Shown: positions 1 to 7,943 of the stretch, piece after piece
Position numbering within the stretch: the stretch's first letter is position 1
Layout of the letters: the number at the start of each line of letters is the position of its first letter
Origin: CAZFDT01 sp964518335
Lineage (GTDB): Bacteria > Planctomycetota > Phycisphaerae > Phycisphaerales > Phycisphaeraceae
DNA length: 22,942 nt
Assembly: GCA_964518335.1 (NCBI GenBank)
Contig: CAZFDT010000080.1
Location: 1 to 22,942, forward strand
Direction of reading: 5' to 3'
Made by a program: the position numbers and the translations under genes
Notes under the pieces: model-generated
The model's input: the letters and a program-made list of their open reading frames with translations, nothing else
What the model was told of the DNA's origin: nothing
Database searches by the model: none

Positions 1-80
1 TAGGGATCATCGGCAAGACTCAAACGCAAACTGCAAGTTCTTTTAGGTGCTCTAAGTGTTGCGGCGCTTTAGCGTTTGCC

Positions 81-737
81 TCACACCCCCCGCACCCCGA
101 ACACGCCCACCTGGCACCACGCGTTGCCGATGCGGTCGGTGATGGTGAATCCGCGCAGCACGGGCGGGCCGACGGGATAGCCCTTCTGCAGGCATCGCTC
201 GTGCCAGGCGGCCAGGTCGTGCTCGGCAACCGTCTGCGACTGGGTGAACAGCGCGATGAGCAGGCCGCCGTGATAGACGCGCGGATCGTTCCAGATTTTG
301 CGCACGTCCTCGGCGACCGGGGCCAGCAGTTCGCTGCTGTAGCGGGCGAAGGGCCCGCTGGTCTCGAACTGGGCCACGGTCTTGATCTCCAGCCAGTACG
401 CGGCCTCGGCGTCGCACGCCGGCTGATCGTCGAAGAGCGTGCCCTTGATCAACGGGTCCCGCAAGGGCAGACCACCCGAGCCCGATCGCGGCGGCGTCAG
501 CACGATGTCGCAGCGCTTGCCCTGGCTGCGATTGTCCCGTTCGCGGTCGCTGGGGTAGCGCTGCTCCGGCCACACGCCGTAGCCCGCCGCTCGTAGCGAC
601 GCCTGAATGATCGGGTGCAGCCGCAGCTCGTCGAGTGCGTCGAACCCGTACACCGCCTGCTCCAGGTCGTCGGCCCGCGCGCGATCGCGCAGCCCCGCCT
701 CGACCGCGTCGGCGATGTCCGACAGAAAATAGCGCAT
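81..737 (-). CDS. Hypothetical protein with PD-(D/E)XK nuclease-like motifs
   Basis: This is a 218-residue protein that I do not recognise as a named family. Three motifs occur in the order and spacing of a PD-(D/E)XK endonuclease core: an acidic residue in WPEQRYP (E58), a strand-borne aspartate in RCDIVL (D77), and an E-x-K strand in YWLEIKTV (E117, K119). The N-terminal ~50 residues look helical. The rest mentions no DNA-binding domain I can name. It starts 31 bases after the stop of the oxidoreductase gene upstream on the same strand, so the two are probably co-transcribed. There is no clear Shine-Dalgarno sequence before the ATG. Possible roles are a restriction- or repair-type nuclease, or a catalytically inactive relative; the motif assignment is by eye and the function is inference. 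Confidence 0.72.
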   Translation of the reverse strand: MRYFLSDIADAVEAGLRDRARADDLEQAVYGFDALDELRLHPIIQASLRAAGYGVWPEQRYPSDRERDNRSQGKRCDIVLTPPRSGSGGLPLRDPLIKGTLFDDQPACDAEAAYWLEIKTVAQFETSGPFARYSSELLAPVAEDVRKIWNDPRVYHGGLLIALFTQSQTVAEHDLAAWHERCLQKGYPVGPPVLRGFTITDRIGNAWCQVGVFGVRGV

Positions 738-768
738 CGCAACGTGCGGCAGCCGCCCGGCCGCCGCT

Positions 769-1806
769 TCAGGCGTACCTGGCCTTCATCGCCACGCCCT
801 TCCTGGCGCTCTGCGACGCCAGGTCCAGGATGTGGATCGGACGGCGCGACCATTCGCCGGTGATCACGAGCTTGTCGCTCCGGGTCAGGTGGTCGGCCAG
901 GTTCTGATAGTACCGCTCGCCGGCGCCCTTGCGGTTGTTGCCGCGGGTGATCGTGGTGGTGGCGTCCTCGCCTGGAGCGATGATCTCCCACGTGCCTTGC
1001 TCCATGAGGTAGCTGCCCCGGGTGCCGGTGATTTCGAGCATGGGCCGGCGTGGGCCGGCGTCGAGGCTCGTGATGTTGAGCGTCAGCCACTGCCCGCCCT
1101 TGAAGCGGACGACGGCGCACGCGGCGTCCTCGTTGCTGTCCTTCTTCCACGGCGTGTGCGGGGCCCAGAATCCTTCGTGGGCGTAGCCGCTGACCTCGCG
1201 GATCTCGTCGCCGACGATCTGCAGGGCGTACTCGAGCAGGTGCACGCCCCAGTCGTAGAGGATGCCGCCGCTGATCGATCGGCTGGTGCGCCACCAGTCG
1301 CGCGGCTTGTGGTACCCGCCCATGTTGCACTGGACCCGGTACACCTCGCCGATGCACTTGCCCTTGACGATGCGGTCCACGGCCTCCATCACGCAGCCGT
1401 CCCAGTGGCGGTTGTGATAGGTCGAGATCACGGTCTTGCGCTTCTTCGCCTCGCGGATCATGGCGTCGCACTCGGCGGTGGTGATCGCCAGGGGCTTTTC
1501 GCACACGACGTGGCGGCCGGCCTTGAGGCACTGCAGCGCCAGCGGCGCGTGCGTGTTGTGCGGCGTGATGATCGTCACCAGGTTGACGTCCGACTTGCGG
1601 AGCATCGCGCCGACCGACGTGTAGGTCTGGATGCTGGGGAAGTCGGCCTGGGCGACCTTCAGGCGCGCGGCGTCGATCTCGCACACGGCCACGGGCGTCA
1701 TGCCCGCCTGCTGCATCTGCTGCAGGTGCTGGCGACCCATGTTGAATGCGCCGCCGTAACCGACGACGCCGACTTTGATCTGACCGGGGTTCTTGTAGCT
1801 TGCCAT
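769..1806 (-). CDS. Gfo/Idh/MocA family oxidoreductase
   Basis: This 345-residue protein is a predicted cytoplasmic NAD(P)-dependent sugar or sugar-alcohol dehydrogenase. An N-terminal Rossmann fold is marked by KVGVVGYGGAFNMG (residues 11-24). The family EKP motif is at 103-105 (VCEKPLAI), where the lysine is the usual catalytic residue. The C-terminal sheet domain carries the GGILYDWGVHLLEY segment, whose aspartate and histidine match the family D-x-x-x-H active-site pattern. Length is normal for the family. No signal peptide is visible at the chosen ATG, unlike many planctomycete paralogues that are exported by Tat. The substrate cannot be told from sequence. The gene precedes the nuclease-like gene in a probable two-gene unit and is divergent from the prepilin-type gene. 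Confidence 0.93.
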   Translation of the reverse strand: MASYKNPGQIKVGVVGYGGAFNMGRQHLQQMQQAGMTPVAVCEIDAARLKVAQADFPSIQTYTSVGAMLRKSDVNLVTIITPHNTHAPLALQCLKAGRHVVCEKPLAITTAECDAMIREAKKRKTVISTYHNRHWDGCVMEAVDRIVKGKCIGEVYRVQCNMGGYHKPRDWWRTSRSISGGILYDWGVHLLEYALQIVGDEIREVSGYAHEGFWAPHTPWKKDSNEDAACAVVRFKGGQWLTLNITSLDAGPRRPMLEITGTRGSYLMEQGTWEIIAPGEDATTTITRGNNRKGAGERYYQNLADHLTRSDKLVITGEWSRRPIHILDLASQSARKGVAMKARYA

Positions 1807-1918
1807 GGTGGGCGGCCATCATACTCAAGCCGCCGACCGACGCGAGCGCCGACCGCAGATAAGAATGATTCGCGGCGCAGTATCCCGCGGCCCGTCGTGT
1901 AGGTATGCTGGAAGCCGC

Positions 1919-2683
1919 ATGTCACAGACGCTTGCGCAACCCGGCGGTCCCGCCGCGATCTGCAGGTGTCCCCGCGGCCGACTGCGGACGAGGGGCTTTA
2001 CCATGATCGAGCTGCTTGTGGTCATGGCCATCATCGTGCTGCTGGTGGGCATCCTCCTGCCGGCCCTCGCGCAGTCGCGCGACGCGGCACGCCAGACCGC
2101 CTGCCTGTCCAACCTCAAGAACCTGCAGTTCGGCTGGAGCGTGGGCATCGAGCAGCAGAAGGGGAAGATTCCCTGGACGCGCGGCTTTGGGCATCCGAAC
2201 TGGCGCGGTGTCATGAAGGAGGTGCTCGATAACGCCCAGTTGATCAGCCAGACGGCGCGTCCTTCTTTCACCGAATGCCCATCCATGGACTCGCTGTACC
2301 CCAACACCTCGTACGACGGCTCAGGCGAGTGGGGCTATGCCATCAACTGGTGGTGGACTGATCCGGGTCATACTTCGCACGTGGACCACCAGTGGTGCAA
2401 TGAGCAGAAATCATGGGAGGCGGTGCTTCGGCCGTCGCATTATCCCTGGTTCATCGATCCCAAGCCGCGGGTGCAGTCCGGTGGGGGCTACCTGGCGCAG
2501 TTGTTTGCACCCAATCCCAATACCGGCTTCAACGCACCCGAATGGGGCGTTGGGGCGCATCACTTGGGCAAAACCGCCGCGAACGCGTCGTTCGCTGACG
2601 GTTCGGCCAGAGCCGCATTGCTGACAGATATTCACGGCCAGACCGTCGCACCGACGTCATTCCCGTGGTTTGCCAATCGCTAG
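1919..2683 (+). CDS. Prepilin-type N-terminal cleavage/methylation domain protein
   Basis: This 254-residue protein has a type IV prepilin/pseudopilin leader: a basic N-terminus, then RTRG|FTMIELLVVMAIIVLLVG, with prepilin peptidase expected to cut after G26 and the conserved glutamate at position 5 of the mature protein. The hydrophobic helix spans about residues 27-48. The following SRDAARQTACLSNLKNLQ resembles the large planctomycete family of G-protein-like pseudopilins. Near the C-terminus, HHLGKTAANASFADGSAR resembles the H-x-DG signature of that family. I chose the ATG at 1919 because the longer frame from 1805 adds 38 residues before an already long leader. The role is probably in a type II secretion or pilus-like surface structure. 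No assembly genes are in the window. The gene converges with the PEP-CTERM gene, 7 bases apart. Confidence 0.88.
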   Translation: MSQTLAQPGGPAAICRCPRGRLRTRGFTMIELLVVMAIIVLLVGILLPALAQSRDAARQTACLSNLKNLQFGWSVGIEQQKGKIPWTRGFGHPNWRGVMKEVLDNAQLISQTARPSFTECPSMDSLYPNTSYDGSGEWGYAINWWWTDPGHTSHVDHQWCNEQKSWEAVLRPSHYPWFIDPKPRVQSGGGYLAQLFAPNPNTGFNAPEWGVGAHHLGKTAANASFADGSARAALLTDIHGQTVAPTSFPWFANR

Positions 2684-2690
2684 GTCGCAG

Positions 2691-3410
2691 TCACGCGCGG
2701 CGCCGCTTCATGACCGCAGGAACCGCAAGCGGCAACAGTGCCGCGGCAGCGGCAGGCTCGGGAATGAGAATCGGGGAGAAGCGGATCGTCAGGTTGTAGC
2801 CGATCAGGTCGTCGCCGTTGTACCGCAAGGCACCCGCTGGAATGTACGGCGGGCCATCCAGTCGGGCGTCGGGAATGTCCAGGGAAAAGTCCATGCCGTG
2901 CTGATTTCCGCTTCGAAGCATGTCCGACAGTTCGGGCCAGAGGATCTGGGTGTCGCCATGGTGAATCGGGTGCAGCGGTTCGGAGTTAAGCGCAAAAAAC
3001 GAGTTTCGGTCCGGCGCATCGAAGTCCAGGTCCGGCAGTGTCGACTGTTGAAACGCTGAGCCGCTGAGGAAACCCAGCGTCACCTTCAACCCGGAATGGT
3101 CAACCCCGGAGAGATTGTGAAGAACCATCACGAAGTCGTATTCCGACACGCCGCCGGACTGCAGAATGGGCAGGACCATGTCCAGATGCCCGGCGGTGTG
3201 AAACTCCAGCGTGTGGATCACGAAATTGCCCGAGAAGTCAGGCTCGCTCGCATCGTTGTTGAGGTCGTCGTTGAACACCTCCATGCCCGAAGGCGCCTGG
3301 CCCTCGTCAATCCCTCCCGCATGGATGGGAGCGCAAGCCATCGCGAGCACAATGGTTGTAACGAAAACTGCTCGCCGGTATCGCGGCGCGTTCGATGGTC
3401 CCATTTTCAT
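2691..3410 (-). CDS. PEP-CTERM sorting domain-containing secreted protein
   Basis: This 239-residue protein has an N-terminal signal peptide (basic start, hydrophobic VFVTTIVLAMACAPIHAGG) and a C-terminal sorting signal: IPEP, a hydrophobic alanine/leucine stretch, then a KRRRA basic tail. That tripartite end is the PEP-CTERM signal recognised by exosortase, so the protein is expected to be exported and processed at the cell surface. The mature region is rich in Asp, Asn, Ser and Gly and predicted to be mostly beta; I recognise no enzymatic domain. A strong Shine-Dalgarno sequence, AAAGGAGG (complement of 3420-3427), sits 9 bases before the ATG at 3410 and fixes the start. No exosortase gene is in the window. 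Confidence 0.85.
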   Translation of the reverse strand: MKMGPSNAPRYRRAVFVTTIVLAMACAPIHAGGIDEGQAPSGMEVFNDDLNNDASEPDFSGNFVIHTLEFHTAGHLDMVLPILQSGGVSEYDFVMVLHNLSGVDHSGLKVTLGFLSGSAFQQSTLPDLDFDAPDRNSFFALNSEPLHPIHHGDTQILWPELSDMLRSGNQHGMDFSLDIPDARLDGPPYIPAGALRYNGDDLIGYNLTIRFSPILIPEPAAAAALLPLAVPAVMKRRRA

Positions 3411-3545
3411 TCGTCCAATCCTCCTTTACGAACCGGTCGTGAACATAAGGATGTGCAGGCGGCTGGTGGCTCAAACAGTGTACCAAAGCGGTATGCCGAC
3501 GCGAAGTGCTGTTTGCGGCGCGTTGATGACGAGGTTAAATCATTC

Positions 3546-3574
3546 TTGACCCCGGGCGGAGGCGATGGTAACAT
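3546..3574 (+). promoter_or_regulatory. Candidate sigma-70-type promoter upstream of the repeat copy
   Basis: TTGACC (3546-3551) and TAACAT (3569-3574) are separated by 17 bases, a good match to the housekeeping -35/-10 pattern. Transcription would start near 3581 and run through a short CCCC-TGC-GGGG hairpin (3594-3604), a run of ten G (3619-3628) and the 63-bp repeat at 3629-3691. No start codon with a good ribosome binding site follows at once. Prediction by pattern only. Confidence 0.35.
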
Positions 3575-3628
3575 ATACCTAACCTCGTAGCCGCCCCTGC
3601 GGGGAGTCCGAAGGGCCAGGGGGGGGGG

Positions 3629-3691
3629 CAACTTGATGCTCGGAACCTGCAACTTGCTCTACGTGGAGATGAACAAGATGACTTGGTTGGC
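3629..3691 (+). repeat. Copy A of a heptamer-phased ~63-bp repeat
   Basis: The segment contains CAACTTG twice, 21 bases apart (3629 and 3650), followed by a 25-nt unit from CTTG (3653) to CAAG (3677), and then ATGACTTGG. Two related copies lie on the minus strand at 22273-22399. By my hand count copy A and copy C match at 46 of 63 positions without gaps. The same DNA can be read as part of a 40-codon frame (3636-3758). It lies upstream of the small gene at 3840 in the same orientation. Confidence 0.6.
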
Positions 3692-3727
3692 CAGCGCATC
3701 GCCTGGCGGACGCATGCCCGAAGGTAC

Positions 3728-3756
3728 TTGCGAACAACCCGCGTCTGCGATATACT
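3728..3756 (+). promoter_or_regulatory. Candidate promoter for the small gene at 3840
   Basis: TTGCGA (3728-3733) and TATACT (3751-3756) are 17 bases apart. The -10 differs from TATAAT at one position. Transcription would begin near 3763, giving an untranslated leader of about 75 bases before the gene at 3840. The stretch is AT-rich against a GC-rich background. Pattern match only. Confidence 0.45.
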
Positions 3757-3839
3757 AACATAATACTATCAAAGTTAGCGGCTGGCGGCACGGGCCAGAC
3801 GCGGACCACCCTTCACCGCCGTGCTTTGGAGCCCCATTC

Positions 3840-4187
3840 ATGCAGGAATACCCCACACAAACCCTCGCCTATCTGCAAAGCATCAACGGCAACTCGTGCG
3901 GCAATCTCCAAAACCTCATGCAGTTCAAGGACGGTTTGACGCCCCCGCAGTACCGCGAAGTCGTCGGACAAGGCGATTTTGCATACGCCTATAACTGGCA
4001 GTTCACGTTGGCGGACAGCACCATCACATGGCGACTCAAGATCCGCTACACCGGGAGCGGCCCCTGCCTGGGCACTCACGAGTTCCAGCGAGTGACCGCC
4101 GCCGACGACCCGGTGGGCACGTACTACAAGCTTGTCAGTGGAGTACCGACCCAGTCGGCGGGCGAAGCCGTCGTGGCGGACATCTGA
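3840..4187 (+). CDS. Small hypothetical protein
   Basis: This 115-residue protein has no family that I recognise. Composition is balanced and protein-like, rich in Tyr, Gln and Thr (for example FAYAYNWQFTLADSTITWRLKIRY), which suggests a compact beta-rich fold. It has no signal peptide, membrane segment or known motif. The start is supported by GGAG (3828-3831) 8 bases before the ATG and by a promoter-like sequence at 3728-3756. The frame is open back to a TAA at 3756-3758 but has no better start. It converges with the kinase gene, 20 bases apart. It could also be the remnant of a longer gene, because a second open frame in the same phase ends at 3758. Codon use resembles neighbouring genes only weakly. 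Confidence 0.55.
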   Translation: MQEYPTQTLAYLQSINGNSCGNLQNLMQFKDGLTPPQYREVVGQGDFAYAYNWQFTLADSTITWRLKIRYTGSGPCLGTHEFQRVTAADDPVGTYYKLVSGVPTQSAGEAVVADI

Positions 4188-4207
4188 TGCCGTGGCCGTT
4201 CATTGGA

Positions 4208-7200
4208 TCATGGAAGACTCGTCGTCCAGATCACCGGGCCGTCATGGAAGCCGGCGACGATCCATCGATCGTCGCCGGCGAACATGGCGGTGCCAGCAGT
4301 GCTGGGGTCGCGTGATCGAAGCTCCATCAAGTGACTCATCGAAGGAATGTCCCACACTTTCAATGTGTCATAGGCCGTGAGCAGCCTGCGCCCATCGCGA
4401 CTGAACGCCACGATTGGGGAGGATCGCGTTGCATGTGCAGATGGCGCGAATGAGGACACTCGCTGGTTCGTCCGCAAGCCCCAGACTCCCACGATGTCCT
4501 GCCCCGATGCAGCCAACCACAGGCCATCCTCGCTAACCGTCACTTGTAGATCGTAACCGTCGGAGTCCGGCAACCAAACTTGGTGCGCCCATGTTGTCGT
4601 ACTCCACAGGCCAATGCCCTTGGCTTTCGGATCGTACGACGCCAGCCAGTCGCCCTGGGGCGAGAACGCCGCCAGGCGTTGGCCCGGCCAACTCGCAACC
4701 GGCAACAGCGTGGCGGCGTCGGCGACGACCAGCGCCGAGTTTCCCTCCGCGGCAGACGCAATCCACCGGCCGCAAGGGCTCCAGACCACGCCGTACACCG
4801 GCATGTCGTGATGCTGGGCCGATCGAACATCGAGCCCCGTCTGGAGGTCATGAACGTGCAGTTGCCCCCGCTTGTCACCCGTCGCCAGATACCGACCGTC
4901 AGGGGACACGGCCAATGGACAGTGTGTGCCGGGTTGGTTCAGCACCACGGTCGTGTTGCCGGTGGCGGGGTCCCAGCGGTGAATCTGGCCATCGTCCGTG
5001 CTGAACAGAAACTGACGCGAAGACGGCAGGGCGACGAGATCAACCAGCATTGTCGAAGCAGGCACCGGCAATCGTAATACACCGTCCGACGGCTGGGCGA
5101 GGTCCCACGTCTTCACGACGCCATCAAGACTCCGCGAGTAAAGCCGCTGACTGTCTGCCGAAAATGCCAGCCAAAGGCCTCTGCTCGCATGACCACTCAG
5201 CCAATGCACGCGCAAACCCGAAGCTATGTCCCATACTTCGATAGCAGCCGACGCGTGCCCAACGGCCACGTATTGTCGGCGCGAATCAAATCTGACAATT
5301 ACGGGATGATCGCCCTGTTTCTCGAACCGATGCAGCAGCGTCCCTGTGGCCGCGTCCCACATCGTGCATCCCTCGCGGTCGGCGGCGATGAGGTGGCGAC
5401 TGTCGTCGCTCCAGGCCAGGTGGTGGACGTGGGCCGACGATTCGAGCATCGCGAGGGTGGCGCCCGTGTCGCCGGCGAGCATGGCGATGCCTCCGCCGAT
5501 CGCCGCGGCCACGCGGCCGTCGGCGGCCACCGCGATGGCTCCAACGTAGTTTTCCAATGGGAAGGTCCAGCGACGTTGGGCCGACGCCACGTCCCAGCAC
5601 GCGATATGGGCCACCGTCACCACGAGCAGACGCTCGTTGTCGGGCGAGATGCACAGGCGCTTGACCTGTGGGTCGTCGAGCGGAATCACCCGGCCCGGCC
5701 GGACGGCGGCGGTGTCGAACAGCATCACCCCCGGTGTCGCCGCCTGTTCGGACATCACCGCCAGAAGCGAACCGTCGGAGCTGAGCGCGGCCAAACGGCC
5801 AGCGGCGCTTTCGTCGGGGCCGAGTCTCCCAAGCGGCTGCGACGCCAGCATGCGGCCCTGCACCAGGTCCCACGTCTGGGCGACCAGCGTGCCCGTGTCC
5901 ACCGCCAGGAGCGTGTCGTCATCGCGCAGGGCGGTGACAAACCGCGACGAATCGAGCTGGATCGTGCCGCGACTCTGGTCGGCCAGGTAGCGCAGTCGCC
6001 GCCACTCCCAATGCCGGCGTTGCGGCGGACAGAGTTCGAGCTGCTGGATCGCCGACGCCACGCGGCCGTCCTCCAGCTCCGCCTGGGCCAGCACGATGCG
6101 GTTGTGATAGAGCGACTGGTTGGCTTCCTCGGCGGCCCGACGCGCCAGGTTGCGCTGATGCGTGACTTGGATATGGAACGAGGCCGCGCCGCTCAGCAAC
6201 AGGGCAAGTACCAACACGCCCACGATGAACTTGCCGCGATGCTTGGCAATGCGTTTACGAACAACGTAGCGCACGGTCTGCGGACGCGCCCGCACCGGCT
6301 CGCCCTCGCGGTAACGCTTGAGGTCCTGGCCCAGCTCGCCCGCGCTGGCGTAGCGAAGCTCAGGTTTCCTGTCCATCGCTTTGCGCAGCACCGCCTCGAG
6401 CTCGCGGCGAATCTTCCGGTTGAACTTGCGCGGGGACGGCGGGTCGGTCTCGATGATCCGCCGCTGCTGCTCGTACATCGAGCCCACGGGCTCAAACGGC
6501 AGGCGACCGGTCAGCATCTGGTAGAGAATCACACCCAGGCTGTACACGTCGGCGGCGGCGCTGGCGTGCGCGGCCAGACCGGCGGCCTGTTCCGGCGACA
6601 TGTAGGCCATCGTGCCCACCACGCCCCCATCCAGCGACACCTGCGTCGGCGAAGCCTGGTCCTCGCTCACCGCCTTGGCCAGCCCGAAGTCCAGGACCTT
6701 CGGGTGGCCTTCGTCGGTCACGAGGATGTTCGACGGCTTGAGGTCGCGGTGAATCACGCCGCGCTGATGCGCGTAATGGACGGCATCGCAGACCTGCTCG
6801 ATCAGCAGCAGGCGCTGCGACATGGTCAGGCCGCGCTGCTCGACGAAGCGGTCGAGGTGGCAGCCGCGCACCAGTTCCATGGCGTAGAAATAGACGCCCT
6901 CGTGGAGATTACTGTGATAGACGGTGGCGATGCCGGTGTGAGTCAGCCGGCTGCTGAGTTCGACCTCGCGTTCGAAGCGGGCGCGTACGCGTGGGTGGCG
7001 AAAGGCGGCGCCGGCCATGAGCTTGACGGCGACCTCGCGCTGGGTGGACAGTTGCAGCGCGCGCCAGACGGTTCCCATGCCGCCGACGCCGATCGGCTCG
7101 ATCAACTGGTAGCCCTCGATGCGTGGCGGCGATACGTCGGGCGACGCGGCCGCGCCCAGATTGCCCTCCGCCTCGGCGCCAAAGCCGGGCGTGCTCAGCG

Positions 7201-7324
7201 GGGGCAAGGCCATCGGCGACTGGGGAAGAGGTGTCCGCACGCCGTGTTCCGTGGTGACAGGATCGTCAGGGGCGTCAGTGCCCCCCACCACGATAAACGA
7301 TGGCGGTGTCCGAGCAAGCGACAT
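4208..7324 (-). CDS. Membrane Ser/Thr protein kinase with C-terminal WD40 repeats
   Basis: This 1038-residue protein is a Hanks-type kinase. After a proline-rich N-terminus (1-70) the kinase domain (about 72-340) shows the glycine loop IGVGGMG (78-84), catalytic Lys101, HRDLKPSN (192-199), DFG (212-214) and SPEQ in the activation segment (243-246), so it should be active. A single transmembrane helix lies at about 366-384. A linker of about 65 residues (NQSLYHNRIVLAQ to HWEWRRLRYL) is of a type common in planctomycete kinases. The remaining ~580 residues form WD40 repeats, seen as VWDIASG, VKTWDLAQ, IHRWDPATG and LKVWDIPS. The beta-propeller would lie on the outer side of the membrane and the kinase in the cytoplasm. 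It is the last gene of a unit with the sigma factor and linker protein. No clear ribosome binding site precedes the ATG. Confidence 0.95.
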   Translation of the reverse strand: MSLARTPPSFIVVGGTDAPDDPVTTEHGVRTPLPQSPMALPPLSTPGFGAEAEGNLGAAASPDVSPPRIEGYQLIEPIGVGGMGTVWRALQLSTQREVAVKLMAGAAFRHPRVRARFEREVELSSRLTHTGIATVYHSNLHEGVYFYAMELVRGCHLDRFVEQRGLTMSQRLLLIEQVCDAVHYAHQRGVIHRDLKPSNILVTDEGHPKVLDFGLAKAVSEDQASPTQVSLDGGVVGTMAYMSPEQAAGLAAHASAAADVYSLGVILYQMLTGRLPFEPVGSMYEQQRRIIETDPPSPRKFNRKIRRELEAVLRKAMDRKPELRYASAGELGQDLKRYREGEPVRARPQTVRYVVRKRIAKHRGKFIVGVLVLALLLSGAASFHIQVTHQRNLARRAAEEANQSLYHNRIVLAQAELEDGRVASAIQQLELCPPQRRHWEWRRLRYLADQSRGTIQLDSSRFVTALRDDDTLLAVDTGTLVAQTWDLVQGRMLASQPLGRLGPDESAAGRLAALSSDGSLLAVMSEQAATPGVMLFDTAAVRPGRVIPLDDPQVKRLCISPDNERLLVVTVAHIACWDVASAQRRWTFPLENYVGAIAVAADGRVAAAIGGGIAMLAGDTGATLAMLESSAHVHHLAWSDDSRHLIAADREGCTMWDAATGTLLHRFEKQGDHPVIVRFDSRRQYVAVGHASAAIEVWDIASGLRVHWLSGHASRGLWLAFSADSQRLYSRSLDGVVKTWDLAQPSDGVLRLPVPASTMLVDLVALPSSRQFLFSTDDGQIHRWDPATGNTTVVLNQPGTHCPLAVSPDGRYLATGDKRGQLHVHDLQTGLDVRSAQHHDMPVYGVVWSPCGRWIASAAEGNSALVVADAATLLPVASWPGQRLAAFSPQGDWLASYDPKAKGIGLWSTTTWAHQVWLPDSDGYDLQVTVSEDGLWLAASGQDIVGVWGLRTNQRVSSFAPSAHATRSSPIVAFSRDGRRLLTAYDTLKVWDIPSMSHLMELRSRDPSTAGTAMFAGDDRWIVAGFHDGPVIWTTSLP

Positions 7325-7357
7325 GAGGCGGAAATGCTGGGCGCGACAGGGTGGGGT

Positions 7358-7858
7358 TCACCGATCGCCTGCCGCCAGACGGCAGTCGGCCTCGACGAGC
7401 ATGTCGTGCAGCCAGGGATCGATCCATTCCTGCGCCGCCGCCCACGCCAGCCCGTCACGAAGCTGGGCGTCGCTGAGCGTGGTCATGTCCCGCTCGCCGG
7501 CGCGGACCGCGGCCGCGAGCACGACGTAGTAGAGCATTCGAGCCACCTCGGGCGGCAAAGTCGCAGTTTCCCGGCGGGCCAGATTCTTGGTGTGGTCTTT
7601 GGCCAACGCCAGAAGGGACTTGGGCGGCGTGGGATGGCGAATCAACGCGCCCAGGCTGGCGATCGGGGCCTCGGCAAACGATTGATCCACGTCACCGACC
7701 GACGAGGCACCGTCGTCGGGGACGTGGATCAACCACGGGGACCTCAGTTGGTGTCGCAGCATGGCCCCCAGATCTCCGGCCCCCCACGGTGCCTCGTCGT
7801 CCGGAAACGCAAGAATTTGCGCCAATGCCGTCGCGTTTGCTTGACTGAGGTCCACCAT
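7358..7858 (-). CDS. Conserved linker protein between sigma factor and kinase
   Basis: This 166-residue soluble protein lies between the sigma factor and kinase genes (85-base and 33-base gaps). It has no catalytic motif that I can identify. The segment around residues 74-118 (HPTPPKSLLALAKDHTKN, then LPPEVARMLYYVVLAAAV) resembles, from memory, small planctomycete proteins encoded in the same position next to Ser/Thr kinases, with a helical segment followed by a C-terminal helical half. A good ribosome binding site (GGGAG about 6 bases before the ATG) supports the start at 7858. Context suggests a partner or adaptor in the kinase/sigma pathway, for example a link between phosphorylation and sigma activity. 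That role is inference. Confidence 0.8.
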   Translation of the reverse strand: MVDLSQANATALAQILAFPDDEAPWGAGDLGAMLRHQLRSPWLIHVPDDGASSVGDVDQSFAEAPIASLGALIRHPTPPKSLLALAKDHTKNLARRETATLPPEVARMLYYVVLAAAVRAGERDMTTLSDAQLRDGLAWAAAQEWIDPWLHDMLVEADCRLAAGDR

Positions 7859-7943
7859 CCGTCACTCCCCCGCTGGAATTTGCCCCGCGAAGCCCTGCGC
7901 TTCACCCGTTCGGTCAACCGTACCTACACGGTTGCCAGGGCGA

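Noticed and set aside
497..1828. A 443-codon minus-strand frame over the first oxidoreductase gene
   Set aside because: It is Arg/Gly/His-rich low-complexity in another frame of a clear Gfo/Idh/MocA gene.
832..1902. A 356-codon plus-strand frame antisense to the first oxidoreductase
   Set aside because: Its Val/Ala/Asp/His-rich composition is typical of antisense to GC-rich genes.
3594..3628. A signal-recognition-particle or riboswitch RNA in the G-rich leader
   Set aside because: The short CCCC/GGGG hairpin and G run lack the conserved core of any RNA family that I could name.
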